A DNA stretch of 64,000 bases from Halocynthiibacter styelae (lineage in GTDB: Bacteria; Pseudomonadota; Alphaproteobacteria; Rhodobacterales; Rhodobacteraceae). Numbering within the stretch: the stretch's first letter is position 1; each line of letters starts with the position of its first letter. The stretch covers positions 248,001-312,000 of the forward strand of contig NZ_JADCKQ010000001.1 in the NCBI RefSeq assembly GCF_016123485.1, written 5' to 3'. Positions 35,007-43,807 of this stretch are shown piece by piece. A program made the position numbers and the translations under genes. The notes under the pieces are model-generated. The model was not told the DNA's origin. It ran no database searches and was given only the letters and a program-made list of their open reading frames with translations.

Positions 35007-36221
35007 ATGACCAAAATCAAGGTAGAGAACCCCGTCGTAGAACTCGACGGTGACGAAATGACCCGCATCATCTGGCAGTTCATCAAAGACAAACTGATCC
35101 TGCCATACCTTGATATTGATCTGAAATATTATGACCTTGGTATCGAAGCACGCGACGAAACCGACGACCAGATCACCATTGACGCGGCTGAAGCGATCAA
35201 GAAATACGGCGTTGGCGTCAAATGTGCGACCATCACTCCGGATGAAGCCCGCGTTGAAGAATTCGGCCTGAAGAAAATGTGGCGTTCGCCAAACGGCACC
35301 ATCCGCAACATCCTGGGTGGTGTTGTATTCCGTCAGCCGATCATCTGTCAGAACGTACCACGTCTGGTTCCAGGTTGGACCCAGCCGATTGTTATTGGCC
35401 GTCATGCGTTTGGTGATCAGTATAAAGCGACTGATTTCCTCTTCCCTGGCAAGGGCAAGCTGACCATGAAATTCGTTGGCGAAGATGGCACCACCATTGA
35501 GAAAGACGTTTATGACGCCCCCGCCGCCGGTGTTGCGATGGGTATGTATAACCTGGATCAGTCCATCATCGATTTCGCACGCGCATCCATGAACTACGGC
35601 CTGAAACTGGGCTGGCCTGTGTATCTGTCCACCAAGAACACCATCCTGAAAGCCTATGACGGCCGCTTCATGGATCTGTTCCAGAAGGTGTACGAAGAAG
35701 AATTCGAAGCTGATTTCAAAAAAGCTGGCATCACCTATGAACACCGTCTGATTGATGACATGGTGGCATGTGCGATGAAATGGAACGGTGGTTTTGTCTG
35801 GGCTTGTAAGAACTATGACGGCGACGTTCAGTCCGACACCGTGGCACAGGGCTTTGGTTCCCTTGGTCTGATGACATCCCAGCTGATGACACCAGACGGA
35901 AAAATCGTTGAAGCCGAAGCCGCCCACGGTACTGTGACCCGTCACTACCGTCAGCACCAGGCTGGTAAAGAGACCTCCACGAACTCTATCGCGTCTATCT
36001 TTGCATGGACCGGTGGTCTGAAGCACCGTGCGAAACTGGATGAAAACACACAGCTGATGAACTTTGCAGAGACCCTGGAAAAAGTCATCGTAGACACAGT
36101 TGAATCCGGCGACATGACCAAAGATCTGGCGCTGCTGGTTGGTCCGGATCAGAAATGGCTGACCACTATGGGCTTCCTTGAGAAGGTTAATGAAAACCTT
36201 GGCAAGGCGCTGGCGGGTTAA
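35007..36221 (+). CDS. icd: NADP-dependent isocitrate dehydrogenase
   Basis: 404 residues, the dimeric type II class shared with eukaryotic NADP-IDH. Substrate-binding marks: [13 protein letters not shown], and [21 protein letters not shown]. The metal-binding aspartates are in LIDDMVAC, and NADP contacts lie in [12 protein letters not shown]. It oxidises isocitrate to 2-oxoglutarate and supplies NADPH. Codon use is visibly biased to a few codons, fitting high expression. It has its own terminator. Confidence 0.97.
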   Translation: MTKIKVENPVVELDGDEMTRIIWQFIKDKLILPYLDIDLKYYDLGIEARDETDDQITIDAAEAIKKYGVGVKCATITPDEARVEEFGLKKMWRSPNGTIRNILGGVVFRQPIICQNVPRLVPGWTQPIVIGRHAFGDQYKATDFLFPGKGKLTMKFVGEDGTTIEKDVYDAPAAGVAMGMYNLDQSIIDFARASMNYGLKLGWPVYLSTKNTILKAYDGRFMDLFQKVYEEEFEADFKKAGITYEHRLIDDMVACAMKWNGGFVWACKNYDGDVQSDTVAQGFGSLGLMTSQLMTPDGKIVEAEAAHGTVTRHYRQHQAGKETSTNSIASIFAWTGGLKHRAKLDENTQLMNFAETLEKVIVDTVESGDMTKDLALLVGPDQKWLTTMGFLEKVNENLGKALAG

Positions 36222-36244
36222 CCCGACCACACATTCAATTCAGA

Positions 36245-36274
36245 AAGCCGCCGCAAAAATGTGGCGGCTTTTTT
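36245..36274 (+). terminator. Terminator of icd
   Basis: AAGCCGCC (36245-36252), 10-base loop, GGCGGCTT (36263-36270), then TTTT. Textbook form, 24 bp after the icd stop. Confidence 0.92.
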
Positions 36275-36414
36275 GTGCGTACCTCCTGTTCTCCGCCAGA
36301 ATTAGCCAGACTTATACCCCTTTGGTTGATTTTACTCTTCCGTCAGGACCGTCAACGTGAAACAACCCTTAAGGGATTTGACGCTTTGCGCGGCAGAACA
36401 GACTGGGGATATTC

Positions 36415-37356
36415 ATGAATAAAAACATCAGCATGGCACTGGCCGCAACACTGTCCATGACCGCACAGCCAATGATCGCAGACACATGGGTCTGGGGGCG
36501 TGTCGAAGCCTTTGACCGCACAGAAGGCACGGATCTGAAACAAATTCTGGGCAATCTGTCAGCCGGAACAGCATTGGGAACAACCGATCTCTGGGTGAAC
36601 GCGGATTATTCGCGTCTGAATCTGGATATTGGCAGCATTGAGCACAGTAATCTTGATTTCGGTGCTGATTTCGCCCTGTCTGATCATCTTCGCCTGGATG
36701 TCACTTACAGTCACCTGCGTCAGGATGATAAGTTTTTCAGCTTTAAAGATCACACGCGTTTTGAGAACTCTGAAGTTGGCCTGACCTGGAGTGGCAATAA
36801 CTGGTTCCTGCGCGCAGGTTTTGCAGCCCTGGATCGGGATTTGCCGGATACGGCCGGAGATTACTGGTCCCTTGGCGCAGGTCTGTCACTGTCTTCCCGC
36901 ACGACTGCAACGCTGATCACCTATATCCCGAATGATGACGCCAGCCACATTACAGCGATGGGCCTGAACCATGCCGCAGACCGGTTCACGATCAGCGCCC
37001 ATTATGTTCATGCAACTGATGCACAACGGATTTTCAATGCCCGGGTCGATATGCCCCTGAATGAAAAACTGGATCTGCAGGGCTATCTGTCCCATTACAG
37101 CCAGCCGGATGAAGATCTTTACACATCCATCGGTGCCGGACTGCGCTATCAATTTGCCGAACGCGCTGCTGTGTATGGTGCTGTGGAACACATTATGCCA
37201 GATGATGATATTGATAATTTTGCCTCCATTGGCATCGGTATTGATTTTGCTCTGAGAGATCGCCCTGCCCGCCGGATGAATTTTGCTGAACAGGTCGGCA
37301 AGCCTGTCTTCCTGAACGGTCAGCTGCCCGGGAACCGTCTGCGGGTGATCAACTGA
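36415..37356 (+). CDS. Probable outer-membrane beta-barrel protein
   Basis: 313 residues with a signal peptide (cut near MIA, mature DTWVWG). The mature part is made of alternating strand patterns (LWVNADYSRLNLDIGS, LRLDVTYSHL, WFLRAGFAAL, LSLSSRTTATLITYI, ISAHYVHAT) typical of barrels, though the last residue is not aromatic, unlike classic porins. No family assigned. It has its own terminator, so it is transcribed alone. Confidence 0.6.
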   Translation: MNKNISMALAATLSMTAQPMIADTWVWGRVEAFDRTEGTDLKQILGNLSAGTALGTTDLWVNADYSRLNLDIGSIEHSNLDFGADFALSDHLRLDVTYSHLRQDDKFFSFKDHTRFENSEVGLTWSGNNWFLRAGFAALDRDLPDTAGDYWSLGAGLSLSSRTTATLITYIPNDDASHITAMGLNHAADRFTISAHYVHATDAQRIFNARVDMPLNEKLDLQGYLSHYSQPDEDLYTSIGAGLRYQFAERAAVYGAVEHIMPDDDIDNFASIGIGIDFALRDRPARRMNFAEQVGKPVFLNGQLPGNRLRVIN

Positions 37357-37378
37357 TATACGCCAACCACCCAGTGAG

Positions 37379-37408
37379 ACGCCCGCAGTTGCGACACTGC
37401 GGGCGTTT
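37379..37408 (+). terminator. Terminator after the outer-membrane-like gene
   Basis: ACGCCCGCAGT (37379-37389), loop TGCGAC, ACTGCGGGCGT (37396-37406), then TT. Perfect 11-bp stem, short T-run. Confidence 0.8.
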
Positions 37409-37458
37409 GACATTTGTCATGCAGCGTGATCAGTGATTTAGAAAAAACGGTCCCTGTC

Positions 37459-38106
37459 ATGAAAAACCACATAAAATCCCAGCCGCCCGAAGGCCACAAA
37501 GAACCCCATCGCCAGGCTGCGCATGCCTGGTATGAGGATGCGATTGCGATTGGCATCGGCACTTTGATGTGCAGCTTTTCCGTGGCTTTGCTGACAAAAC
37601 TGGGCCTGATCACCGGGCAGACCGCAGGGCTTGGGGTTCTTTTGTCTTATGTTACGGACTGGGAATTCGGGACGATCTTTTTCATTCTGAACATCCCCTT
37701 CTATCTGCTGGCATGGTTTCGTCTGGGCCTGATCTTTACCCTGAAAACCTTTCTGGCCGTGGCTGTTGTCACCGCCCAGATGCATTTCATGCCGGCAATG
37801 GTACAGTTTGAAACGCTGAACCCCTGGTTTGGTGCCATTCTGTCCGGGTCGCTTGCGGGTGCGGGCCTGCTGATCCTGTTTCGCCATGGGACAAGCCTTG
37901 GTGGCATTGGTGTGCTGGGACTTTACATTCAGGAACGCACGGGGTTTCAGGCCGGGTGGTTCCAGCTGTCTGTTGATGCGGTGATCTTTACGATTGCCCT
38001 GTTTGTGCTGAATCTGCCCCTGGTGGCGTTTTCCCTGCTGGGTGCCCTGATCACCAATATGGCGATTGGCATGAACCACCGCAAAGACCGCTATATCGCG
38101 CGCTGA
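37459..38106 (+). CDS. YitT family (DUF161) membrane protein
   Basis: 215 residues from ATG 37459; an in-frame TTG at 37414 overlaps no SD. Five to six helices in the order seen in YitT proteins, with a GLITGQTAGLGVLLSY loop and HGTSLGGIGVLGLYIQ, the two glycine-rich re-entrant segments typical of the family. Function in this family is not established; transport is suspected. The convergent glutamine amidotransferase gene begins right at its stop. Confidence 0.85.
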   Translation: MKNHIKSQPPEGHKEPHRQAAHAWYEDAIAIGIGTLMCSFSVALLTKLGLITGQTAGLGVLLSYVTDWEFGTIFFILNIPFYLLAWFRLGLIFTLKTFLAVAVVTAQMHFMPAMVQFETLNPWFGAILSGSLAGAGLLILFRHGTSLGGIGVLGLYIQERTGFQAGWFQLSVDAVIFTIALFVLNLPLVAFSLLGALITNMAIGMNHRKDRYIAR

Positions 38107-38880
38107 TCAGCCCATGAAATCACAAAGGCGGACGTGATCCTTTGTGAAAACAGCCAGCTTGCCCGCAGGCAATTCGATCCAGTCGTCGCTGCTGGTTTCC
38201 AATGGTTCAGACACCACCATCCAGCCTTCAGACTGCGTGCAGCGTTTGTAATACACTGTGGGTGCAATATGGTCAGAACTGGCGCGGGCGGCATAGAGGT
38301 TTTCACCGTCTGACATGGCCACGGACAGACGCAGATGCGGGGTTTCGCCTTTCTCGCGCGACAGATTTTCCAGATCGCGGGCGGCTTTCACCAGGGCATT
38401 CACCGGATCCTGATCCAGCCCGTGATGAAGCGCACGCAGGAACAGAACCTCACTGTCGGTTGCGCCTTTGCGTTCGTGGTAAAGTTCGTCCGGGATCAGC
38501 ATATCGGCACTGCGACGGAAATGTTCAAAGCCCCCGACCTGACCATTGTGCATGAAGCTCCAGCGGCCGGATGTGAACGGGTGACAGTTGTTGCGGCTAG
38601 TGGCCGATCCGGTAGAGGCACGCACATGGGCCAGAAACAGGCCGGATTTGATCTGCGCCGCGACAGAGGCAAGATTGGGATCAGACCAGGCGGGCAGCAC
38701 GTCACGAAACAAGCCGGGTTCAGGCCGGTGCGCATACCAGGCAATCCCAAACCCATCGGCATTGATTGCGGTTTTCGCCTCTGAGGCGGCCTGACTTTGC
38801 ACAAGCAGGGAATGGGCCGGTGCGGAAATCACCTGCTCAAGGAAAATCGGCTGGCCAATAAAGGCGGCCCATCGGCACAT
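38107..38880 (-). CDS. Class II glutamine amidotransferase (YafJ type)
   Basis: 257 residues. The start is fixed by the chemistry: MCRWAAFIG puts Cys2 at the N-terminus after Met removal, the Ntn nucleophile; the frame continues upstream to 38922 without meaning. Further class II marks: AHVRASTG and NCHPFTSGRWSFMHNGQVGGF. It hydrolyses glutamine and delivers ammonia to an unknown acceptor; the EgtC/YafJ subgroup has gamma-glutamyl amidohydrolase activity. No synthase domain is attached. Confidence 0.9.
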   Translation of the reverse strand: MCRWAAFIGQPIFLEQVISAPAHSLLVQSQAASEAKTAINADGFGIAWYAHRPEPGLFRDVLPAWSDPNLASVAAQIKSGLFLAHVRASTGSATSRNNCHPFTSGRWSFMHNGQVGGFEHFRRSADMLIPDELYHERKGATDSEVLFLRALHHGLDQDPVNALVKAARDLENLSREKGETPHLRLSVAMSDGENLYAARASSDHIAPTVYYKRCTQSEGWMVVSEPLETSSDDWIELPAGKLAVFTKDHVRLCDFMG

Positions 38881-38921
38881 AGGGAATACTTTCGTTGTTT
38901 GGGGCTGCTTACAGCAAAACA

Positions 38922-38963
38922 AAAGCCCTGCCCACCGCTCTCTCCTTCGGTGGCAGGGCTTTG
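38922..38963. terminator. Long hairpin terminator downstream of the DUF6356-like gene
   Basis: AAAGCCCTGCCCACCG and CGGTGGCAGGGCTTT pair with one bulged C, around a loop of about 11 bases. On the minus strand the stem is followed by TGTTTTGC. It ends the DUF6356-like transcript just before the amidotransferase gene. Confidence 0.75.
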
Positions 38964-38979
38964 CGAAACGTCGGGCGAC

Positions 38980-39186
38980 TTATTTCCCGCGGTTCTTTGT
39001 CTTATCGTACATCTGGGCGATCATCTTGCTGGCGGTCTTTTCAAACAGACAGGGGATCACCGCATGGATCAGCGCGGCAAAAGCGGCCAGAAACAGTTTG
39101 AACGAAAACTTTCCGGCAAATGCCGCATGTTCCAGATAGCTTTCCTCGACGGCGCGCGGATGCTCAAGAAATACTTTGCTGATCAT
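38980..39186 (-). CDS. Small DUF6356-like protein
   Basis: 67 residues from the ATG at 39186. It matches the pattern I know for this short Rhodobacterales family: FLEHPRAVEESYLEHAAF, one hydrophobic stretch with HAVIPCLFEKTAS, and a basic end. Function unknown. The hydrophobic segment suggests membrane association. It has its own terminator (38922-38963). Confidence 0.75.
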   Translation of the reverse strand: MISKVFLEHPRAVEESYLEHAAFAGKFSFKLFLAAFAALIHAVIPCLFEKTASKMIAQMYDKTKNRGK

Positions 39187-39279
39187 TTTTCTGTCCTGTT
39201 CTGACCTGTTTGCGTTCACCCATATTATCTGGGGCCGCGCGTGAAGTGTTCCCAATCTCTGGTAGATTTCGCTTGATAC

Positions 39280-39294
39280 GGTGACATTTTCACC
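39280..39294. promoter_or_regulatory. 15-bp palindrome, possible Lrp-family operator
   Basis: GGTGA-CATTT-TCACC, with an AT-rich centre as in Lrp/AsnC sites, 14 bp before the ATG of the Lrp-type gene at 39309. Autoregulation is the simplest reading. Confidence 0.45.
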
Positions 39295-39308
39295 TGTATT
39301 GATATCTT

Positions 39309-39767
39309 ATGGTGACAATTGATGATACAGACCGCAAAATCCTGAAACACCTGCAACGGGATGCCTCCCTGAGTCTGGAAGCCCTGGGCGAGGCTGTGAA
39401 CCTGTCGCGCAATGGCTGCTGGCGGCGGGTGCGCGCGATGGAAGAATCCGGCGTAATCCGTAAACGTGTTACCCTGCTTGATCCGGATAAGCTGGATCTT
39501 GGGTTGATTGTTTTCATCCAGATCCGCACGCGATCGCATGATGCGGACTGGCTGACAAAATTTGCCCGCGCCACCCGCGAGATGCCGGAAATTCTGGGTG
39601 CCTATCGTATGACTGGCGATCTGGATTATCTGATCCGCGCAAGAGTGCGCGATGTGAAGGATTATGACGATCTTTATCAGCGGCTCATTTCCAGGGTGGA
39701 CATGTCGGATGTTTCCGCGTCTTTTGTCATGGAAGAACTGAAAGAAACCACCGAGCTGCCGCTTTAG
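39309..39767 (+). CDS. Lrp/AsnC family transcriptional regulator
   Basis: 152 residues. The N-terminal winged helix-turn-helix (DDTDRKILKHLQRDASLSLEALGEAVNLSRNGCWRRVR, shortened reading) is followed by the RAM ligand domain with RMTGDLDYLIRARV. It probably controls amino-acid genes. The SMR gene lies 30 bp downstream in the same direction and may be a target or partner. Confidence 0.93.
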   Translation: MVTIDDTDRKILKHLQRDASLSLEALGEAVNLSRNGCWRRVRAMEESGVIRKRVTLLDPDKLDLGLIVFIQIRTRSHDADWLTKFARATREMPEILGAYRMTGDLDYLIRARVRDVKDYDDLYQRLISRVDMSDVSASFVMEELKETTELPL

Positions 39768-39797
39768 GCGCGCAGGCCCCTTTCCCGGATTTGCCCC

Positions 39798-40133
39798 ATG
39801 CCAATGCACTATATCTACCTGATCTGCGCCGTGATTGCGGAAACCATAGGCACGGCGTCTATGCAGGCCAGTCAACAGTTCACAAAACCCCTGCCCTCGC
39901 TTGTGGTTGTGGTCAGCTATGCTGTGTCCTTCTACCTGCTTAGTCTGACCCTGAAATTCATGCCCGTTGGCGTGGTCTATGCCCTTTGGTCCGGGCTTGG
40001 TATTGTTCTGATTGCCCTGATCGGCCTGGCGGTGTTCGGGCAGAAACTGGATCTGCCTGCGGTGATTGGCCTTGGTCTGATCATTGCCGGGGTTCTGGTG
40101 ATTAACCTGTTTTCACACAGCGCAACCCACTGA
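39798..40133 (+). CDS. Small multidrug resistance (SMR/EmrE-like) transporter
   Basis: 111 residues, four helices. The key membrane glutamate is in AVIAETIGT, at residue 15 (13 if the second Met is used), matching EmrE Glu14. LWSGLGIVLIALIG and a final IIAGVLVINL also fit the family. It exports cationic drugs or guanidine-type compounds with protons; which subgroup is unresolved. No guanidine riboswitch was seen upstream. Confidence 0.92.
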   Translation: MPMHYIYLICAVIAETIGTASMQASQQFTKPLPSLVVVVSYAVSFYLLSLTLKFMPVGVVYALWSGLGIVLIALIGLAVFGQKLDLPAVIGLGLIIAGVLVINLFSHSATH

Positions 40134-40212
40134 TACGAATTGCCGGGCAGGTTGCTGGTTGCAACAACACCCTATTCCCTTTGATGCCTTAGCGACAGCA
40201 CACGGAGCAGAC

Positions 40213-41055
40213 ATGGCAGGTTATCAGGCATTTCAGCGCGGCTTTCGGCGGGCACTGAAAGGACAGGAACTTCCAGAGGAGTTCACGTGGCGGGATGCAC
40301 TGCCCAATGTGTTGTTCTTTGGCGGTCTGGCCAGCCTGCTGATCACTCTGATGGAACCCGAAAGCTCTGAACAGCTGAATTTCCTTGAGTCGCTTATACA
40401 TTGGTTTCTGCATTTTGCCCTGTCTGCGGTCCTGTGGCTTTCTGCTTTTATGTGGCTTGTGCGACGTCAGCTATCACCGCGGCTACTGCCCTTTGTGGGC
40501 GTGTTGATCACACCTCTGATTTTTGCTGCGATTTCTCTGACGGTGGATATTGGTTCAGGAACAGAAGAAAACCCGCAAGATAGCCTGGCGTTGCTGCCCT
40601 GGTGGTATTTCACGGAACTTACCGGGGTTGGCTGGAACGCCCTGATCCTGGGAACAGTTCTGACCCTTGTGATCTACGCTGTGGATGCTGCGGGTGATCC
40701 TGCCCCCGTACCTGCCGTTCCGGCACGTGAACCGCCTGCCCTCCACAGACTTTTTAGCGCAATTCCCCCACAACGGGATATCAGGCTGATCCGTGCGGAA
40801 GCGCAGGACCACTATGTTGCGTTTGTTACTGATCAGGGCACGCATCTGGTTCTGATGCCTTTCTCAGACGCAATTGAGAAACTGGCGGTTTATAATGGGC
40901 TGCAATGTCACCGGTCTCACTGGATTATCCGCGATCAGGTTCACAATCTGCGCAAGGCCGGTTCAGCCTGGGAATGTGAGATGGTAAACGGCGATATCGT
41001 CCCTGTCAGCCGTCGTCGTGCGCCAGAAGTACGCAAAGCCCTGAAACCGGCATAA
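40213..41055 (+). CDS. Membrane-bound LytTR-type transcriptional regulator
   Basis: 280 residues from ATG 40213 (GGAG upstream; a TTG at 40159 extends the frame). Four hydrophobic segments in residues 35-170 precede a LytTR DNA-binding domain (about 185-280: IRLIRAEAQDHYVAFVT, LQCHRSHWIIRDQV, PVSRRRAPEVRKAL). It lacks a receiver domain, so signal input must come through the membrane part. Targets are unknown. Confidence 0.85.
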   Translation: MAGYQAFQRGFRRALKGQELPEEFTWRDALPNVLFFGGLASLLITLMEPESSEQLNFLESLIHWFLHFALSAVLWLSAFMWLVRRQLSPRLLPFVGVLITPLIFAAISLTVDIGSGTEENPQDSLALLPWWYFTELTGVGWNALILGTVLTLVIYAVDAAGDPAPVPAVPAREPPALHRLFSAIPPQRDIRLIRAEAQDHYVAFVTDQGTHLVLMPFSDAIEKLAVYNGLQCHRSHWIIRDQVHNLRKAGSAWECEMVNGDIVPVSRRRAPEVRKALKPA

Positions 41056-41165
41056 ATACCGCGCCACGGATGGATTTTTTGATTTAAGGCTGGCTTTTTC
41101 TGCGCCTGCACGATAGGGCCGCAGCAAACCCCTGAAACGCATGACATGGCAGGACGACCCAACCG

Positions 41166-42989
41166 ATGGATCTTCGCAATATCGCTATCATCGCTCACGT
41201 TGACCACGGCAAAACGACCCTGGTAGATGAGCTTCTGAAACAATCCGGTGTATTCCGGGACAACCAGGCCGTTGCAGAACGCGCCATGGACAGCAACGAT
41301 CTGGAACGCGAACGCGGTATCACGATCTTTGCGAAACCCACATCTGTGGAATGGAAAGACACGCGTATCAACATCGTTGACACCCCGGGCCACGCTGACT
41401 TTGGTGGCGAAGTAGAACGTATTCTGTCCATGGTTGACGGTGTTGTTCTGTTGGTTGACGCCGCAGAAGGCCCGATGCCACAAACTAAATTTGTGACCTC
41501 CAAGGCGCTTGCCCTGGGTCTGCGACCGATTGTTGTTGTGAACAAAGTCGACAAACCAGACGGTGAACCTGACCGGGCGCTGGACGAATGTTTTGACCTG
41601 TTCGCAAGCCTTGACGCCACGGACGAGCAGCTTGATTTCCCAACCATGTACGCATCCGGCCGTAATGGCTGGGCTGACATGGAACTGGACGGCCCACGCA
41701 AAGATCTGTCCGCGATGTTCGATCTGATCCTGGATCACGTCCCGGCCCCTGCGCAGATTTCACGCAAAGACGAACCATTCCAGATGCTTGCGACCACTTT
41801 GGGTTCCGACCCATTCCTGGGCCGTATGCTGACGGGTCGCGTTGAAGCAGGCACACTGAAAGCTGGCGAAAGCATCAAAGCGATGTCCCGCGATGGTGAT
41901 CTGATCGAGAACTTCCGCGCAACCAAGATCATGGCGTTCCGTGGTCTGGCACAACAGGAAATCGACGTGGCCGAAGCTGGCGATATCGTTTCAGTGGCCG
42001 GCATGACCAAATCCACTGTTGCGGATTCCCTGCTCGCCCCATCTGTCAGCGAACCTCTGCCTGCGCAGCCAATCGATCCACCCACCATCACAGTGACCTT
42101 CGGCATCAACGATAGCCCGCTGGCGGGTCGTGACGGCAAGAAAGTTCAGTCTCGTGTGATCCGTGACCGCCTGATGAAAGAAGCAGAAGGCAACGTTGCG
42201 ATTAAAATCACCGACACTCCAGGTGGTGAAGCTTTTGAGGTTGCCGGTCGTGGTGAACTTCAGATGGGTGTTCTGATTGAGAACATGCGTCGCGAAGGCT
42301 TTGAGCTGTCCATCTCTCGCCCACAGGTGCTGTTCCAGGACATCGACGGTGTTCGCCACGAGCCAATCGAAGAAGTCACCATTGATGTGGATGACGAATA
42401 TTCCGGCGCTGTGATCGAAAAACTGACAGGCACCCGCAAAGGTGAGCTGACAGAAATGCGCCCCGCTGGTGCGGGTAAAACACGGATCATCGCGAATGTT
42501 CCGTCTCGTGGCCTGATCGGTTATCACGGTGAATTCCTGACCGACACGCGCGGCACCGGCGTTCTGAACCGTGTGTTCCACGACTGGGCCCCACACAAAG
42601 GCGCAATCCCGGGTCGTCGTGCTGGCGTTCTGATTTCCATGGAAAACGGCACATCCGTTGCTTACGCTCTGTGGAACCTGGAAGATCGCGGCAAGATGAT
42701 GATCGGCTCACAGGCTGAGGTGTATCAGGGCATGATCATCGGTGAACATTCCCGTGAAAACGATCTGGAAGTGAACCCGCTGAAAGGCAAAAAACTGACC
42801 AACGTGCGTGCATCTGGCACCGACGAAGCAGTGCGCCTGACCACACCGATCACCCTGTCTCTGGAAGAAGCGATTGCTTACATCGACAATGATGAACTGG
42901 TGGAAGTGACACCAAACAACATCCGTCTGCGCAAACGCTACCTTGACCCGCATGAGCGCAAGCGCTTTGCTAAATCACTGGCTGGATAA
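41166..42989 (+). CDS. typA: Ribosome-associated GTPase TypA/BipA
   Basis: 607 residues. G1 [10 protein letters not shown]2/switch [13 protein letters not shown]3 [12 protein letters not shown]4 NKVDKP, then EF-G-like domains and the TypA-specific C-terminal domain ([15 protein letters not shown]). It binds ribosomes under stress or cold and helps 50S assembly. Codon use is strongly biased, as for highly expressed genes. Terminator at 43021-43047. Confidence 0.97.
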   Translation: MDLRNIAIIAHVDHGKTTLVDELLKQSGVFRDNQAVAERAMDSNDLERERGITIFAKPTSVEWKDTRINIVDTPGHADFGGEVERILSMVDGVVLLVDAAEGPMPQTKFVTSKALALGLRPIVVVNKVDKPDGEPDRALDECFDLFASLDATDEQLDFPTMYASGRNGWADMELDGPRKDLSAMFDLILDHVPAPAQISRKDEPFQMLATTLGSDPFLGRMLTGRVEAGTLKAGESIKAMSRDGDLIENFRATKIMAFRGLAQQEIDVAEAGDIVSVAGMTKSTVADSLLAPSVSEPLPAQPIDPPTITVTFGINDSPLAGRDGKKVQSRVIRDRLMKEAEGNVAIKITDTPGGEAFEVAGRGELQMGVLIENMRREGFELSISRPQVLFQDIDGVRHEPIEEVTIDVDDEYSGAVIEKLTGTRKGELTEMRPAGAGKTRIIANVPSRGLIGYHGEFLTDTRGTGVLNRVFHDWAPHKGAIPGRRAGVLISMENGTSVAYALWNLEDRGKMMIGSQAEVYQGMIIGEHSRENDLEVNPLKGKKLTNVRASGTDEAVRLTTPITLSLEEAIAYIDNDELVEVTPNNIRLRKRYLDPHERKRFAKSLAG

Positions 42990-43020
42990 GCGCCAGTTGA
43001 TTGAGTGTTAAAGAAAGATG

Positions 43021-43049
43021 AAAGGCGGTCTCTTGAGGCCGCCTTTTAC
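43021..43049. terminator. Terminator of typA, overlapping the MOSC gene stop
   Basis: AAAGGCGG (43021-43028), 10-base loop, CCGCCTTT (43039-43046), then TA. The stem runs into the stop codon of the convergent MOSC gene and may terminate both. Confidence 0.8.
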
Positions 43050-43537
43050 TTTGAAGTCACAGGATCACCGATGCGAATGTGACCGGGTGTAATTACCTCA
43101 GCGCACCAGCCACCGTGGCCACGCATGGCGTTGTAACCGCCAGGGCCCAGGATCACCTCCATCCGGGAACATGGGGCGCAGGGCGATGTGATTTTCAGGG
43201 TGACGTCGCCGATCTTCAGAATCTGATTGCGCAAAGCGGACAGATTGATGCCTGACACCATCAGATTGCGGCGCAGCAGTTCCGGCGTGATATCAGGTTT
43301 CCCGCAAAGCGCTGTAATCACGGGCAGATGTTCCGCCTGGATCAAAGTAACAGCACGTTTGCCGGGGCTGGGATGGCGATCACCGACAAGCCCGGCCTCA
43401 GTCACATCGGTCCTGTCAGGGGTGATCAGATCAGCCTTACGCGCGGGGCGCAGGCCGATCCAGTCAAGTCGCCCTGCCCGCGCGTGATTTTGCATCAGCG
43501 CGCGCAGAGGCGATGTCTCATTCACTGGTTTCAACAA
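43046..43537 (-). CDS. MOSC domain-containing protein
   Basis: 163 residues. The MOSC core is clear: GLVGDRHPSPGKRAVTLIQAEHLP, RRNLMVSGINLSAL and the conserved cysteine in SPCAPCSRME. MOSC proteins carry sulfur or act in molybdenum-cofactor-related detoxification (YiiM type). It overlaps the DUF1330 gene by 20 bp. Confidence 0.9.
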   Translation of the reverse strand: MLKPVNETSPLRALMQNHARAGRLDWIGLRPARKADLITPDRTDVTEAGLVGDRHPSPGKRAVTLIQAEHLPVITALCGKPDITPELLRRNLMVSGINLSALRNQILKIGDVTLKITSPCAPCSRMEVILGPGGYNAMRGHGGWCAEVITPGHIRIGDPVTSK

Positions 43538-43805
43538 CCATCAGTTCGCGCTCAGATGCGCCGCGCGCGTGGTTCAGGGCTTCCTGATATTCTGGTGAAT
43601 GGTAACAGGCCACCGCCGTATCCACGTCAGGGAATTTCGCCACAACATTGCGCGGACGTTCCTTGCCCTCAAGTTGCACAAAGCGGCCACCACGGGCGAT
43701 GAATTCACCGCCGTGTTTTGCCACGGCAGGCCCGGCCAGTTTTGCGTATTTTCCGTAAGCTTCTTCGTCAGTTACGGTTACATGTGCGATCCAGAGTGCG
43801 CCCAT
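43518..43805 (-). CDS. DUF1330 family protein
   Basis: 95 residues with the DUF1330 ferredoxin-like pattern: LWIAHVTVTDEEAYGKYAKLA, GGEFIARGGRFVQLEGK, RNVVAKFPDVDTAVACYHSPEYQEAL. Structure similar to dimeric alpha/beta barrel proteins; function unknown. It follows alaS by 2 bp and overlaps the MOSC gene, so the three are likely one operon. Confidence 0.9.
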   Translation of the reverse strand: MGALWIAHVTVTDEEAYGKYAKLAGPAVAKHGGEFIARGGRFVQLEGKERPRNVVAKFPDVDTAVACYHSPEYQEALNHARGASERELMVVETSE

Positions 43806-43807
43806 AA

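Noticed and set aside
34899-36230. 443-codon open frame on the minus strand opposite icd
   Set aside because: Shadow of a highly biased gene; no recognisable domain.
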